From: Flagellimonas eckloniae | GTDB taxonomy: Bacteria; Bacteroidota; Bacteroidia; Flavobacteriales; Flavobacteriaceae | Length of the DNA: 64,000 nucleotides | Assembly: GCF_001413955.1 (NCBI RefSeq) | Contig: NZ_LCTZ01000002.1 | Coordinates: 1,054,001-1,118,000 of the forward strand | Direction: 5' to 3' | Shown: in pieces, positions 8,395 through 16,958 of the stretch | Layout of the letters: every line of letters begins with the position of its first letter | Position numbering within the stretch: the stretch's first letter is position 1 | The notes under the pieces: generated by a model | What the model saw: the letters and a program-made list of their open reading frames with translations, nothing else | What the model was told of the DNA's origin: nothing | Databases searched by the model: none | Made by a program: the position numbers and the translations under genes

Positions 8395-8797
8395 TGGTAG
8401 TCAGTTTACAGTTGGAAATTAAATCTCCAGCTTCATTCGTGATTTTTATTTCCCAAAGTTGGGTAGTTCTTCCATGATGGATTATGGTAGCCTTGGCATA
8501 AACATGCCCATCACGAATTGATTTCACGTGATTTGCGGCAATTTCAATACCTCTTACATAAAATTTCTGTCCATCCAAAAAAACGTAGGAAGCTGCGCTG
8601 CCTACACTCTCTGCCAAAGCAACTGAGGCTCCTCCATGCAAAACACCATCAGGTTGATGGACTTTTGAGGTAACGGGCATTCTGGCCACCAAAAAATTTT
8701 CTCCAACATCTATATAGGTAATATCCAAAGTTTCCATCAAAGTATCCTTGCATATACCATTGCAGATGGATAGAATTTTTTCTTTATGCTCGTTCAT
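8375..8797 (-). CDS. menI: Hotdog-fold thioesterase, probable DHNA-CoA thioesterase
   Basis: About 140 residues from the chosen ATG at 8797 (a start at 8824 would add nine residues). The sequence resembles E. coli MenI/YdiI: the active-site loop HQPDGVLHGGASVALAESVGSAAS, then GIEIAANHVKSIRDG and QLWEIKITNEAG are in the same order. MenI hydrolyses 1,4-dihydroxy-2-naphthoyl-CoA before MenA acts. It is first in the operon with menF, overlapping it by 20 bp, which supports the menaquinone role over a phenylacetate PaaI role. Divergent from an esterase gene with only about 40 bp between starts. Confidence 0.85.
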   Translation of the reverse strand: MNEHKEKILSICNGICKDTLMETLDITYIDVGENFLVARMPVTSKVHQPDGVLHGGASVALAESVGSAASYVFLDGQKFYVRGIEIAANHVKSIRDGHVYAKATIIHHGRTTQLWEIKITNEAGDLISNCKLTTIALPKE

Positions 8798-8837
8798 CCT
8801 CCAAATTTTTGTAAAATTACGCAAAGCTATCGCAATA

Positions 8838-9482
8838 ATGCATCAAATGGAAAAGACGATATCCTACACTACAAAGAATACCTATGTTACCTTAAATACA
8901 ATTACACAAAAAACCAAAAACGTTTGGTTTGTATTTCACGGGATAGGTTATTTGAGTAAATACTTTATAAAACATTTTGAAAGTCTGAATTCCGAGGAAA
9001 ACTATATTGTGGCACCACAGGCTCCCTCAAAGTATTATTTAAAAGATGAGTATAAATATGTTGGTGCTAGCTGGTTGACCAAGGAAAATACTTCAACAGA
9101 AATAGACAATGTCATTACTTATGTTGATACCGTTTTTGAGACCGAAAAAATACCAGCTCATCTAAATCTTATCCTTTTTGGATTCTCGCAAGGTGTCTCA
9201 GTTGTTGCCAGATGGGTAGCCCAAAGAAAAATACACTGTAAAAAATTGATTCTTTATGCAGGAGGTATTCCTAATGAGTTAACTGAAAAAGATTTTGAAC
9301 ATTTGGATTTCAACACAACAGAAGTCAAGGTTATTTATGGCGAATCTGATGAGTATTTAAATACAGTGCGTTTAAAATCAGAAAAGGTCAAAGTGGATTC
9401 TTTATTTAAAGGAAATGCAGAAATAGAAATGTTTAGTGGCGGCCATGAAATAAAGCCAGAAATAATTAAAAGCCTCATTTAA
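8838..9482 (+). CDS. Serine esterase / alpha-beta hydrolase
   Basis: 214 residues from the ATG at 8838 (8847 is also possible); an earlier in-frame ATG at 8748 would run into menI and is unlikely. The nucleophile elbow GFSQG places Ser118; the likely acid is in YGESDEYL and the base in GGHEI, so the full triad is present, with an HGIG oxyanion loop near residue 34. This is the phospholipase/carboxylesterase family of small cytoplasmic esterases. No signal peptide. The physiological substrate cannot be told. It shares a short divergent promoter region with the men operon. Confidence 0.82.
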   Translation: MHQMEKTISYTTKNTYVTLNTITQKTKNVWFVFHGIGYLSKYFIKHFESLNSEENYIVAPQAPSKYYLKDEYKYVGASWLTKENTSTEIDNVITYVDTVFETEKIPAHLNLILFGFSQGVSVVARWVAQRKIHCKKLILYAGGIPNELTEKDFEHLDFNTTEVKVIYGESDEYLNTVRLKSEKVKVDSLFKGNAEIEMFSGGHEIKPEIIKSLI

Positions 9483-9509
9483 AAATATTCCAAACCCAAA
9501 TTGAGTCTA

Positions 9510-10430
9510 TTAATTTGGAGCTTCTTGATTCATCCCAGCGGGGTAATAGGATATTTTGCGCGTTGTGTATGTATTCTCAGGAGTAATGATTTGTTTTACC
9601 CAATTCTTTTCCTCGCTATTATCAAACTGAAAAATATATTCTTTGAAGGCTTCTGAAGTTTTAGTTTTTGTAATGACCTTTGTGAGCATTCCCTCCAAAT
9701 CGTAAAAATGGAATAGTTTTTTCTCAGAGTCAAATGCTTTCTTTTCAAGATTATAAATAAAAATTTCTTTCGATATCAACTTTCCATCCATATCAAATAC
9801 TTCTTCAGTGGCCATATGGGGATCGCCATCTATATATTCTTTGGTCAAAACAACTTTTTGGGATTTGTTTGCCTTTTTTCTTTCTGAAATACGAATGGAT
9901 TTTTCAACTATGCCATTAATATAGTAGCTAGTAGTTGTCTCATTTTTAACGGTCACATAGTCCAAAGTGGTTTCGTCCACCCCCCCAGCATTGGAAGTCA
10001 CAATCTTGGTTAATCTATCTTTCTCATTATAAATATATTCTTGCTGCTCCAAGAATTCCTTATCGTAAGAAATAATTTTTTCAAAAATCTTTTTTTGATT
10101 GGTAGTATCGACAGAATAAAAATTTACCATTGATGTTGCCGCATCCAGCACATTACCCTTGTAGCTTTCCATCCGCTTTTCAAGAAGTACACCATTGCTG
10201 TATTTATAATAGGTAATATCCTGATCTGTATCGTTGTACTGGGTAATTGTCTTTGTTAAAAATCCGTCTTGGTTGAATTCAAATTGTTCCTTGCCATAAT
10301 TGGTAATAACCAAACATGATTTTACATTCCCTTTAAGATCAAAATCTTGAACCTTAAATATTTGTATCTCTTGAGACCACAAATTAAGATTGAACAACAA
10401 TACTAAAAGTAAAGGGTAATTTTTCAGCAT
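9510..10430 (-). CDS. Secreted protein of unknown function
   Basis: 306 residues with a signal peptide (LLLVLLFNLNLWSQ). The body is built of short beta-rich units that resemble YD/RHS-like repeats, for example GFLTKTITQYNDTDQDITYYKYSNGVLLEK, EQQEYIYNEKDRLTKIVT and EKKLFHFYDLEGMLTKVIT. This pattern is common in Bacteroidota surface or periplasmic proteins. I do not recognise a specific family. It follows the hydroxyproline operon by 84 bp on the same strand but shows no functional link to it. Confidence 0.7.
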   Translation of the reverse strand: MLKNYPLLLVLLFNLNLWSQEIQIFKVQDFDLKGNVKSCLVITNYGKEQFEFNQDGFLTKTITQYNDTDQDITYYKYSNGVLLEKRMESYKGNVLDAATSMVNFYSVDTTNQKKIFEKIISYDKEFLEQQEYIYNEKDRLTKIVTSNAGGVDETTLDYVTVKNETTTSYYINGIVEKSIRISERKKANKSQKVVLTKEYIDGDPHMATEEVFDMDGKLISKEIFIYNLEKKAFDSEKKLFHFYDLEGMLTKVITKTKTSEAFKEYIFQFDNSEEKNWVKQIITPENTYTTRKISYYPAGMNQEAPN

Positions 10431-10514
10431 GTTGCAAAATTACTTCTTACTGAAGCAATTAAAAAATTAAAAACGTGTTTGATATCGAAAATAACGTAAA
10501 GAAAATAATACGCG

Positions 10515-11771
10515 CTAAAACTTACGTTGCGGATCAAAGGGTGTTATATCCATGGAGAGGTTCCTTTCAGAGATCAGTTCTGAGACCAATTTCCCTGTGG
10601 CTGGCCCCAAACTCCAGCCCATCATTGCATGACCTGTTGCAAAGGTTAGGTTTTTATATTGTTTCGATTTCCCAATGTAAGGTAAGCCATCCGGAGTAAC
10701 AGGTCTTAACCCACATTGCGCCTGACTTTTGTCTTCTTCAGAAATTTTTAGCCCCTTGTAATAACGTTCAGCACCTTTTGCAATGGCTTCTACCCTTTCT
10801 TTTCGAATAATATTGTTGATTCCGGAAAACTCCATTGTTCCTGCAAAACGTGTATAGCCTTCCATAGGGGTTACAGCCATCTTTGCTTCCATTAAAATTG
10901 CTGGCATGGAAATATTTGTGGGTGTCCCTACATTAATTCTATAACCCTTTCCAGCCTGCAATGGCAAATCAATATTTAGCTTTTTTGAAAGGCCTGTGGT
11001 CCATGAACCTGCAGCTAAAACCACTTCATCAACTTTGTAACTATTCTTACTTGTTTTTACTTCGTTTAGCTGGTCACCATTGAAAACAACGTCCAATACT
11101 TCTTCATTTTTTTGAATGACAACTCCATTTTCCGATAAATAGTCTATCATCCGGTTCATAAATTGTGTTGGGGTTGTATGTCCATCACATTCATAATAAA
11201 TAGCACCTTTGGCGTTGAGTTTAATATTGGGTTCTATTTTTTGTAATCCGTTACTATCTAAATTGCTTACTTCCAAGCCTAGATCATCTGCCTTTTGTGC
11301 AACTTCAAGTTCATGATCTCTTGCTTTTTCGGTTTGATATACCATCAATAATCCCTTGCGTTCCAAATGAAAGTTACCTAAATTTCCAGATGCCTTTATT
11401 CCTTCGTACAGTTCCCTACTCAAAAGATTTATGTCCCGAATGATGGGCATTGCACGTTCGACCTTATGTTTTGTTGAAGATTTTTTGAAGTACCAGGCCC
11501 ATTTTATAAAATCCTTGTCCAAACGTGGTTTCATATAAAATGGACTGGAAGAATTGAACATATATTTGATTCCTTTTGTAATCATTCCCGGTGAGGCCAA
11601 GGGAATTATATGGCTTGGTGTTATATACCCAGCATTTACATAAGAAGCACCAGAATCCATATTTGACTTGTCCAATACTGTTACCTGATGCCCTTCTTTT
11701 TGTAAAAAATAAGCGGTGGAAAGGCCTACAATACCTCCTCCAACAACTATTACATTTTTATTTTTCCCCAT
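10515..11771 (-). CDS. FAD-dependent D-amino-acid dehydrogenase, probable D-hydroxyproline dehydrogenase
   Basis: 418 residues of the DAO/DadA family. The FAD motif is VVGGGIVGLSTAYFLQKEGHQVTVLD at the N-terminus, with a C-terminal GLRPVTPDGLPYIGKSKQYKNLTFATGHAMMGWSLGPATGKLV that closes the flavin site. It starts 1 bp after the 4-hydroxyproline epimerase gene and is third in that operon, so the likely substrate is cis-4-hydroxy-D-proline, oxidised to pyrroline-4-hydroxy-2-carboxylate. Substrate is inferred from context only; alanine or proline dehydrogenase activity cannot be excluded. Confidence 0.85.
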   Translation of the reverse strand: MGKNKNVIVVGGGIVGLSTAYFLQKEGHQVTVLDKSNMDSGASYVNAGYITPSHIIPLASPGMITKGIKYMFNSSSPFYMKPRLDKDFIKWAWYFKKSSTKHKVERAMPIIRDINLLSRELYEGIKASGNLGNFHLERKGLLMVYQTEKARDHELEVAQKADDLGLEVSNLDSNGLQKIEPNIKLNAKGAIYYECDGHTTPTQFMNRMIDYLSENGVVIQKNEEVLDVVFNGDQLNEVKTSKNSYKVDEVVLAAGSWTTGLSKKLNIDLPLQAGKGYRINVGTPTNISMPAILMEAKMAVTPMEGYTRFAGTMEFSGINNIIRKERVEAIAKGAERYYKGLKISEEDKSQAQCGLRPVTPDGLPYIGKSKQYKNLTFATGHAMMGWSLGPATGKLVSELISERNLSMDITPFDPQRKF

Positions 11772-11772
11772 A

Positions 11773-12783
11773 TTAAATTACTTGAAACCCATAAGCATAT
11801 GGGTCATCATCAGTATCTATTGTAATTGTATTCCTTCCATAAATCTTGGCCCACCCTTTAATACTTGGTATAATTGCCTTGGTATTGCCAATCATTGTTT
11901 CTTGTTCCACCTTTCCTACAAATTTAGAACCTATATAGCTTTCGTGAATATATTCGTCTCCTAATTTTAAATGCCCTTTTGAGTACAACTGCGCCATTCG
12001 CGCCGAGGTTCCGGTACCACAAGGTGATCTGTCTATTGCTTTATCACCATAAAAAACAGCATTTCTACCCGATGAATTTTTATCGATTGGATTACCGGTC
12101 CATAAAATATGAGATACTTGATTTATGCTAGAGTTTTCAGGATGAATAAAATCTGTTGGATACGCCTCATTTATTTTCTTCCTGATTTCTTGTGAAAAAC
12201 CAATCAACTGACTGGCTGTAAAATCCTGTATTCCAGAGAAGTTTTTTTGCGGATCAATAATGGCATAAAAATTTCCACCAAACGCTACATCAAAGACTAA
12301 TTCACCAAGTACAGAAGAGTTGACGGTAAGATTTTCACCAGCCAGATAGCTTTTAATATTGGTAAGTTTAACCCATTCAACCTTTGCAGCTGGTTTGTGA
12401 TAATCAATTTCAACCAAACCTGCTGGGGTTTCCAACTTTATCTTTCCATGTATTTTGGGTTCCAACAATCCCTCTTCCAGTGCTATGGTTATTGTTCCAA
12501 TTGTTCCATGACCACACATCGGCAAGCAACCACTTGTTTCAATAAAAAGGACCGCTATATCGTTATCTGGATTGGCGGGTGGATATAAAATACTCCCACT
12601 CATCATGTCATGACCTCTAGGTTCAAACATCAATCCTGTTCTTATCCAATCGAATTCCTTAATAAAATGCTGTCTTTTTTCTTCTATGGTGTTCCCTTGA
12701 AGTTTTGGACCACCTTCCATCACCAAGCGAACTGGGTTTCCGCAGGTATGTGCATCAATGCATTTAAAAGTGTGTACACCCAT
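11773..12783 (-). CDS. 4-hydroxyproline 2-epimerase (proline racemase family)
   Basis: 336 residues. Both catalytic cysteines of racemases/epimerases are present: C90 in SGCLPMCGHGTIGT and C255 in DRSPCGTGTSAR; trans-3-hydroxyproline dehydratases lack the second. The enzyme converts trans-4-hydroxy-L-proline to cis-4-hydroxy-D-proline. The start codon overlaps the stop of the deaminase gene (TAATG) and the dehydrogenase follows after 1 bp, a tight hydroxyproline catabolic set. Proline racemase cannot be ruled out by sequence alone, but the neighbours favour hydroxyproline. Confidence 0.9.
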   Translation of the reverse strand: MGVHTFKCIDAHTCGNPVRLVMEGGPKLQGNTIEEKRQHFIKEFDWIRTGLMFEPRGHDMMSGSILYPPANPDNDIAVLFIETSGCLPMCGHGTIGTITIALEEGLLEPKIHGKIKLETPAGLVEIDYHKPAAKVEWVKLTNIKSYLAGENLTVNSSVLGELVFDVAFGGNFYAIIDPQKNFSGIQDFTASQLIGFSQEIRKKINEAYPTDFIHPENSSINQVSHILWTGNPIDKNSSGRNAVFYGDKAIDRSPCGTGTSARMAQLYSKGHLKLGDEYIHESYIGSKFVGKVEQETMIGNTKAIIPSIKGWAKIYGRNTITIDTDDDPYAYGFQVI

Positions 12784-13682
12784 TATAGCATAGGGAGTTT
12801 TGGTCTTGTTTTCATACCATTTTCAATGATTGAAAGCACCCTATCCCGTTCCTTTCCTTGCAGAGGTAATCGTGGTAAGCGAACATTTTCAGTTCCAATC
12901 CCGGTCGCAACTTCGGCCAATTTTATATTTTGAACCAATTGTGGGCTAATATCCAATTCCAGTAAAGGCATAAACCAACGATAAATTTCAAGCGCTTCTT
13001 CTACCCTTCCGCTTCTAATCAGCTCAAAAATGGCAACTGTTTCCTTTGGAAATGCACAGACCAAACCGGCAACCCAACCATCGGCCCCCATTAGTAAGCT
13101 TTCCATGGCAAGAGTATCTACCCCACACAGAACTTTCAACCGATTTCCAAATCTATTTCTAATTCGGGTTATGTTTGTAATATCTCGGGTAGAGTCTTTT
13201 ACAGCTTTAATATTTTCGCATTTCAAAAGTTCCTCGAACATTTCCAAGGTCACTTCAATTTTATAATCGACCGGATTATTATAAATCATTATAGGTAGGG
13301 AAGTACTTTTTGCAACGGCTTTAAAATAGGCCAGGGTTTCATTATCTGTAGATTTATAACGCATTGGGGGAAGCATCATAATTCCCGTAGCACCATATTT
13401 CTCTGCATTTTCTGCAGATTTTATGGAATTCTTGGTGGTTTGCTCGGCTATATTGATAACAACCGGTATCCTACCTTCAACCAGATTAACTGTATGCTCA
13501 ATTAAAATCTTTTTCTCATCATCATCCAACGTACTTGCCTCTCCCAAAGTACCGCCAAGAATAATTGCATGTACACCGGCATCTACCTGTGCCTTGATAT
13601 TTATGCTGAACATTTCTAAATCCAAATCATCTTTTTGGGTAAACTTGGTTGTAACAGCTGGCATAACTCCACTCCATTTCAT
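12783..13682 (-). CDS. DapA-family lyase, probable pyrroline-4-hydroxy-2-carboxylate deaminase
   Basis: 299 residues of the class I aldolase DapA/NAL family. The Schiff-base lysine is K162 (IKAVKDSTRDITNI) and the catalytic tyrosine Y134 (IMIYNNPVDY). Family members beside 4-hydroxyproline epimerases are known to deaminate pyrroline-4-hydroxy-2-carboxylate to 2-oxoglutarate semialdehyde. It is first in the operon, and its stop overlaps the epimerase start. The semialdehyde dehydrogenase that would finish the pathway to 2-oxoglutarate is not in the window. A role in lysine synthesis is unlikely in this context. Confidence 0.85.
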   Translation of the reverse strand: MKWSGVMPAVTTKFTQKDDLDLEMFSINIKAQVDAGVHAIILGGTLGEASTLDDDEKKILIEHTVNLVEGRIPVVINIAEQTTKNSIKSAENAEKYGATGIMMLPPMRYKSTDNETLAYFKAVAKSTSLPIMIYNNPVDYKIEVTLEMFEELLKCENIKAVKDSTRDITNITRIRNRFGNRLKVLCGVDTLAMESLLMGADGWVAGLVCAFPKETVAIFELIRSGRVEEALEIYRWFMPLLELDISPQLVQNIKLAEVATGIGTENVRLPRLPLQGKERDRVLSIIENGMKTRPKLPML

Positions 13683-13781
13683 CTACTAGGAAATTTAAAA
13701 GTTTTTATGTTATACCAAGATACACAAATGAGCATGAAAAAGTAAACTGATTCAATACCATTTCTTTAGCAATCTTTTGAT

Positions 13782-13789
13782 TATTTTTG
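13782..13789 (+). promoter_or_regulatory. Possible -7 promoter element of the M28 peptidase gene
   Basis: TATTTTTG fits the Bacteroidota -7 consensus TAnnTTTG and lies 27 bp before the ATG at 13816. No TTG is found at the expected -33 distance, so this is tentative. Confidence 0.35.
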
Positions 13790-13815
13790 GAAAATTTTGC
13801 TTAATAAATTTAAAT

Positions 13816-15372
13816 ATGAAAAAAATAGCTCTGGTCGTTCTAGCATCAGTTTTTTCGTGTAATACTTCACAAAAAACAGTTTCAGAAACTCCTGCTAAAA
13901 CAAAAGAAATTAGTCCCATCACATATGCCCAAACAATAACCCAAGATGAATTAAAAGGCCATCTTTACACCTATGCATCCGATGAGTTTGAAGGTCGGGA
14001 AACTGGCCAGCCAGGGCAGAAAAAAGCGGTTGAATACCTTAAGAAACAATATGAGGCTCTGGGTATTCCCGCTGCAAAAAAAGACGGTGATTATTTCCAA
14101 AATGTTCCATTGCAAGTGGCTAATGTGCCCACGGGAAATGCAACTTTTAATGGGACAGCTTTTCAAATAGGGGAAGATTTGGTCACATTTAGTTCAGCTA
14201 AAGGCACCTATAATGAAATTGTTTATCTCGGTTATGGTATTGAAGATGGAGATTATTCAGACTACAACGGAATCGATGTAGAAGGAAAATTGGTATTGAT
14301 CAAGTCAGGAGAGCCAAAAAATGCCGATGGCACCTATACTTTATCAAAAACCAATGAAAAATCGGCATGGAGCAATATGTCTGAAGGAGTTGGCAAAAAA
14401 AATAAGATAGCCCTAGACAAAGGGGCTGCTGGGGTTCTCTATTTTGATGCACAAAATTTTTCGCGTTTCAAAGGTTATTTTAATTACATGAAAAAAAACC
14501 AGAGTGGAAAAATGACATTGAAGGATGAGGCAAGTGATGATTTTATGATTTTGTTGAACAAAACAGCCGTTGGTACCATCAAATCCGATATTGAAAATGA
14601 CGATACTCCCAAGGTAGTTTCAACCAATATTATACTTGATATAACTAGTGGGAATGATGAAGTAAGTTCTGAGAACGTAGCTGCCATACTTAAAGGTTCC
14701 GAAAAACCTGATGAATATATTGTAATTTCCTCCCACTTGGATCATATAGGCATCTCTTCAGATGGTCAAATCAACAATGGAGCAGATGATGATGGTTCTG
14801 GAAGTGTGGCGTTGCTTGAAATTGCAGAAGCATTTAAAAAAGCTGCTGATGCTGGTGAAGGACCTAAACGTTCCATAGTTTTTTTACATGTTACCGGTGA
14901 GGAAAAAGGTCTTTTGGGTTCAAAATATTATACAGATTATGAACCTATTCTACCATTGGCACAAACAGTGGCCAACCTTAATATAGATATGATAGGTAGA
15001 ATCGACCCAAAACGTGATGGTGATAGAAACTATGTTTATCTAATTGGATCGGATAAACTTAGTACAGAGCTACATGAGCTTTCCGAAGCAGTAAATGAAA
15101 AATATATGAACATTGAACTGGATTATACTTACAATGATGAAAATGATCCAAACCGGTTTTATTATAGAAGTGATCATTACAACTTTGCCAAAAACAACAT
15201 TCCGATCATATTCTATTTTAATGGAACACATGCAGACTACCATAGGCCCGGAGATACACCGGACAAGATAAACTACGATCTATTGGAAAATAGAACTCGA
15301 CTTGTTTTCTATACAGCATGGGAAGTGGCCAATAGAGAAAATAAAGTTGTGGTAGACAAAGCAGCCAAATAA
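13816..15372 (+). CDS. M28-family zinc peptidase, lipoprotein
   Basis: 518 residues from the ATG at 13816, chosen because it begins a lipoprotein signal (MKKIALVVLASVFSC); an upstream in-frame ATG at 13777 would bury it. A PA-like insert (about 100-280) precedes the metallopeptidase domain. The zinc ligands are visible in order: SHLDHIG, NNGADDDGSGSVALLEIA, EEKGLLGSKYY, NIDMIGRID and the final histidine in YFNGTHADYHRPGDTPDKI. The family comprises aminopeptidases and related peptidases. Likely tethered to a membrane and acting on peptides in the periplasm or outside. A strong terminator follows at 15394-15425. Divergent from the hydroxyproline operon. Confidence 0.92.
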   Translation: MKKIALVVLASVFSCNTSQKTVSETPAKTKEISPITYAQTITQDELKGHLYTYASDEFEGRETGQPGQKKAVEYLKKQYEALGIPAAKKDGDYFQNVPLQVANVPTGNATFNGTAFQIGEDLVTFSSAKGTYNEIVYLGYGIEDGDYSDYNGIDVEGKLVLIKSGEPKNADGTYTLSKTNEKSAWSNMSEGVGKKNKIALDKGAAGVLYFDAQNFSRFKGYFNYMKKNQSGKMTLKDEASDDFMILLNKTAVGTIKSDIENDDTPKVVSTNIILDITSGNDEVSSENVAAILKGSEKPDEYIVISSHLDHIGISSDGQINNGADDDGSGSVALLEIAEAFKKAADAGEGPKRSIVFLHVTGEEKGLLGSKYYTDYEPILPLAQTVANLNIDMIGRIDPKRDGDRNYVYLIGSDKLSTELHELSEAVNEKYMNIELDYTYNDENDPNRFYYRSDHYNFAKNNIPIIFYFNGTHADYHRPGDTPDKINYDLLENRTRLVFYTAWEVANRENKVVVDKAAK

Positions 15373-15393
15373 AGAAAGGTATACTTAAAACAT

Positions 15394-15425
15394 AAAAAAA
15401 GCCCTCTTTAAAAGAGGGCTTTTTT
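15394..15425 (+). terminator. Terminator of the M28 peptidase gene
   Basis: Stem GCCCTCTTT-AA-AAAGAGGGC flanked by A and T runs, about 20 nt after the stop codon. Confidence 0.88.
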
Positions 15426-15472
15426 ATGATACAAGATTATTTTTGATTCTTAGACCTTTTATTAGTTGAATA

Positions 15473-15658
15473 CTATTCAAATTCAAATTGCAGGTCAACG
15501 TATATTCTTATCCTTTCATCGGATAATTGGTCAAATAACATTATCTGTCAACCCAAACAGGCCAACCGCCAATTTATCCTCCAGTACAATACTCCTCATC
15601 TCTAATTTTACTGTGTTCTTATTTTTTTATCAACCTTAATTTCATTAGTAATGAAAAC
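15473..15658 (-). pseudogene. Possible decayed reading-frame remnant
   Basis: On the minus strand this gap can be read as three collinear segments in changing frames: a first (about 15658-15623, VFITNEIKVDKK), a second (about 15630-15540, NKNTVKLEMRSIVLEDKLAV then GLFGLTDNV) and a third ending at 15473 (LFDQLSDERIRIYVDL then QFEFE and a stop). The first join falls in a run of seven A. The composition looks protein-like, but I recognise no family and chance cannot be excluded. No intact gene is present in this 278-bp gap other than the terminator. Confidence 0.25.
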
Positions 15659-16721
15659 TAGTTATTCCTCAATTTTTAGGGCAAGCTTTGTCGGTATTGC
15701 CCTTTTTGTTATGATTTCTTGCAGCAACGATGACAATTGCACTACCCAAACCTTCTACCTTGATAAAGACCTAGATGGTTTTGGTGGAATAGAATCCACT
15801 TCTGCCTGTAAAGCACCAACTACAGCTGTGGGGCAATATGTTACCAAGGATGGTGATACCAATGACAATGACCCAAACATTAATCCTGGATGCGATTTGG
15901 TTTTTTATTTGGATGAAGATAATGATGGTTTTGGTGTTGGTGATCCCTTATCATTCTGCAAAAATCCTGATGAAGATTTATATACAGATAATGATACCAC
16001 TTTTGATTGTGATGACACTAATCCCAACATTAATCCAGACACAACAGAAATAGCCAATGATGGTATCGACAATAATTGTGATGGCATTGAATTGGTCAAA
16101 GCCGTTATATGGACAGGACCAGATATGCAGTTCTCCAAACCTGGAGGGCTAACGAACTGGGTTGATGGTAGTCAATTCCATGACCAGTTAACAGAAAACG
16201 TCTCCCTAACCCGATCAAACAATGGTTATATAACCAATATATCTTGGTGGGTAAATGAAATTACTCAAGTACCTACTGAAAATGAGGACCTTGAATGGGA
16301 ATATAAAGGTAGAGATTCTGAGCCAGTTGCCAATATTGGCACTGCTGAACCTGCAGGTGGTCCCCAAGGTGTTCGTTGGGCTATTTTGGAGCAAGGTGGG
16401 GAAACAAAAGCATGGGATAATTTTAACTTATATGGTACCCTAGGCGACCCAACCCATTTTTATAGTTTAAATAATATTGCTTCAATCTGTGATATACTGG
16501 ATGGAAATTTTGACCTAATTCGGATTATTGATGACTTTGGTGTAGAAGGAAACGAAGAGGAGTATCTTGATTTTGATACTCTGAGATTTCAATTCTTGGA
16601 AGGAAAATCCCTTGGGGTTTGGCTCGTAGAAGAAGATATCTATTTAACCTTAACCTTTGATTCAATTTCCAATTCATTTGGAGATATGAGCTATACCCGC
16701 TCTTCACCAGTGAATAATTAA
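15651..16721 (+). CDS. Lipoprotein with MopE-like metal-binding repeats
   Basis: 356 residues. The N-terminus is a lipoprotein signal (FVGIALFVMISCSNDD). Residues about 30-150 hold Asp-rich repeats (FYLDKDLDGFGG, FYLDEDNDGFGVGD, FDCDDTNPNINPDTTE, NDGIDNNCDG) of the putative metal-binding (MopE) type, likely calcium-binding. The C-terminal 200 residues (WTGPDMQFSKPGGLTNW...) are an unknown beta-rich domain. Such proteins are exported surface proteins in Bacteroidota; the ligand and partner are unknown. Stands alone with its own terminator. Confidence 0.8.
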   Translation: MKTSYSSIFRASFVGIALFVMISCSNDDNCTTQTFYLDKDLDGFGGIESTSACKAPTTAVGQYVTKDGDTNDNDPNINPGCDLVFYLDEDNDGFGVGDPLSFCKNPDEDLYTDNDTTFDCDDTNPNINPDTTEIANDGIDNNCDGIELVKAVIWTGPDMQFSKPGGLTNWVDGSQFHDQLTENVSLTRSNNGYITNISWWVNEITQVPTENEDLEWEYKGRDSEPVANIGTAEPAGGPQGVRWAILEQGGETKAWDNFNLYGTLGDPTHFYSLNNIASICDILDGNFDLIRIIDDFGVEGNEEEYLDFDTLRFQFLEGKSLGVWLVEEDIYLTLTFDSISNSFGDMSYTRSSPVNN

Positions 16722-16741
16722 AGTATAATTAGGTCATCCAT

Positions 16742-16771
16742 AAAAAAGCCTTGAAAAACTTAGGCTTTTTT
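16742..16771 (+). terminator. Terminator of the MopE-like lipoprotein gene
   Basis: Stem AAAAAAGCCT and AGGCTTTTTT around a ten-base loop, 21 nt past the stop codon, ending in a T run. Confidence 0.85.
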
Positions 16772-16792
16772 ATTTCAAAAACTTAGAAAAAC

Positions 16793-16824
16793 AAAAAATC
16801 CTGGCAAGGAATTTTGCCAGGATT
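16793..16824 (-). terminator. Terminator downstream of tRNA-His
   Basis: On the minus strand an 11-bp perfect stem (AATCCTGGCAA and TTGCCAGGATT) with a six-base loop is followed by T residues. It begins 17 nt past the tRNA 3' end. Confidence 0.8.
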
Positions 16825-16840
16825 TACTTTGTTTATAAAG

Positions 16841-16915
16841 GGTGGAAGACGGGATTCGAACCCGCGACCCTCGGTACCACAAACCGATGCTCTAACCAGC
16901 TGAGCTACAACCACC
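16841..16915 (-). tRNA. tRNA-His (GTG)
   Basis: Read on the minus strand this folds as a cloverleaf with D stem GCTC/GAGC, anticodon stem TCGGT/ACCGA, loop TTGTGGT (anticodon GTG), and T stem GCGGG/CCCGT. The encoded extra G(-1) pairs with discriminator C73, the tRNA-His identity feature. CCA is not encoded. Oddly, acceptor positions 5:68 and 6:67 are both T opposite T, leaving two tandem U-U pairs in the stem. A promoter with perfect spacing is at 16929-16958 and a terminator at 16793-16824. Confidence 0.95.
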
Positions 16916-16928
16916 ATTTTAGCGGTTG

Positions 16929-16958
16929 CAAAAATACCTTTTTTATCAATTCAACCAA
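16929..16958 (-). promoter_or_regulatory. Promoter of tRNA-His
   Basis: On the minus strand TTG (16958-16956), a 19-bp spacer and TATTTTTG (16936-16929) match the Bacteroidota TTG-N19-TAnnTTTG promoter. The mature tRNA begins 13 nt after the -7 element. Confidence 0.75.
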
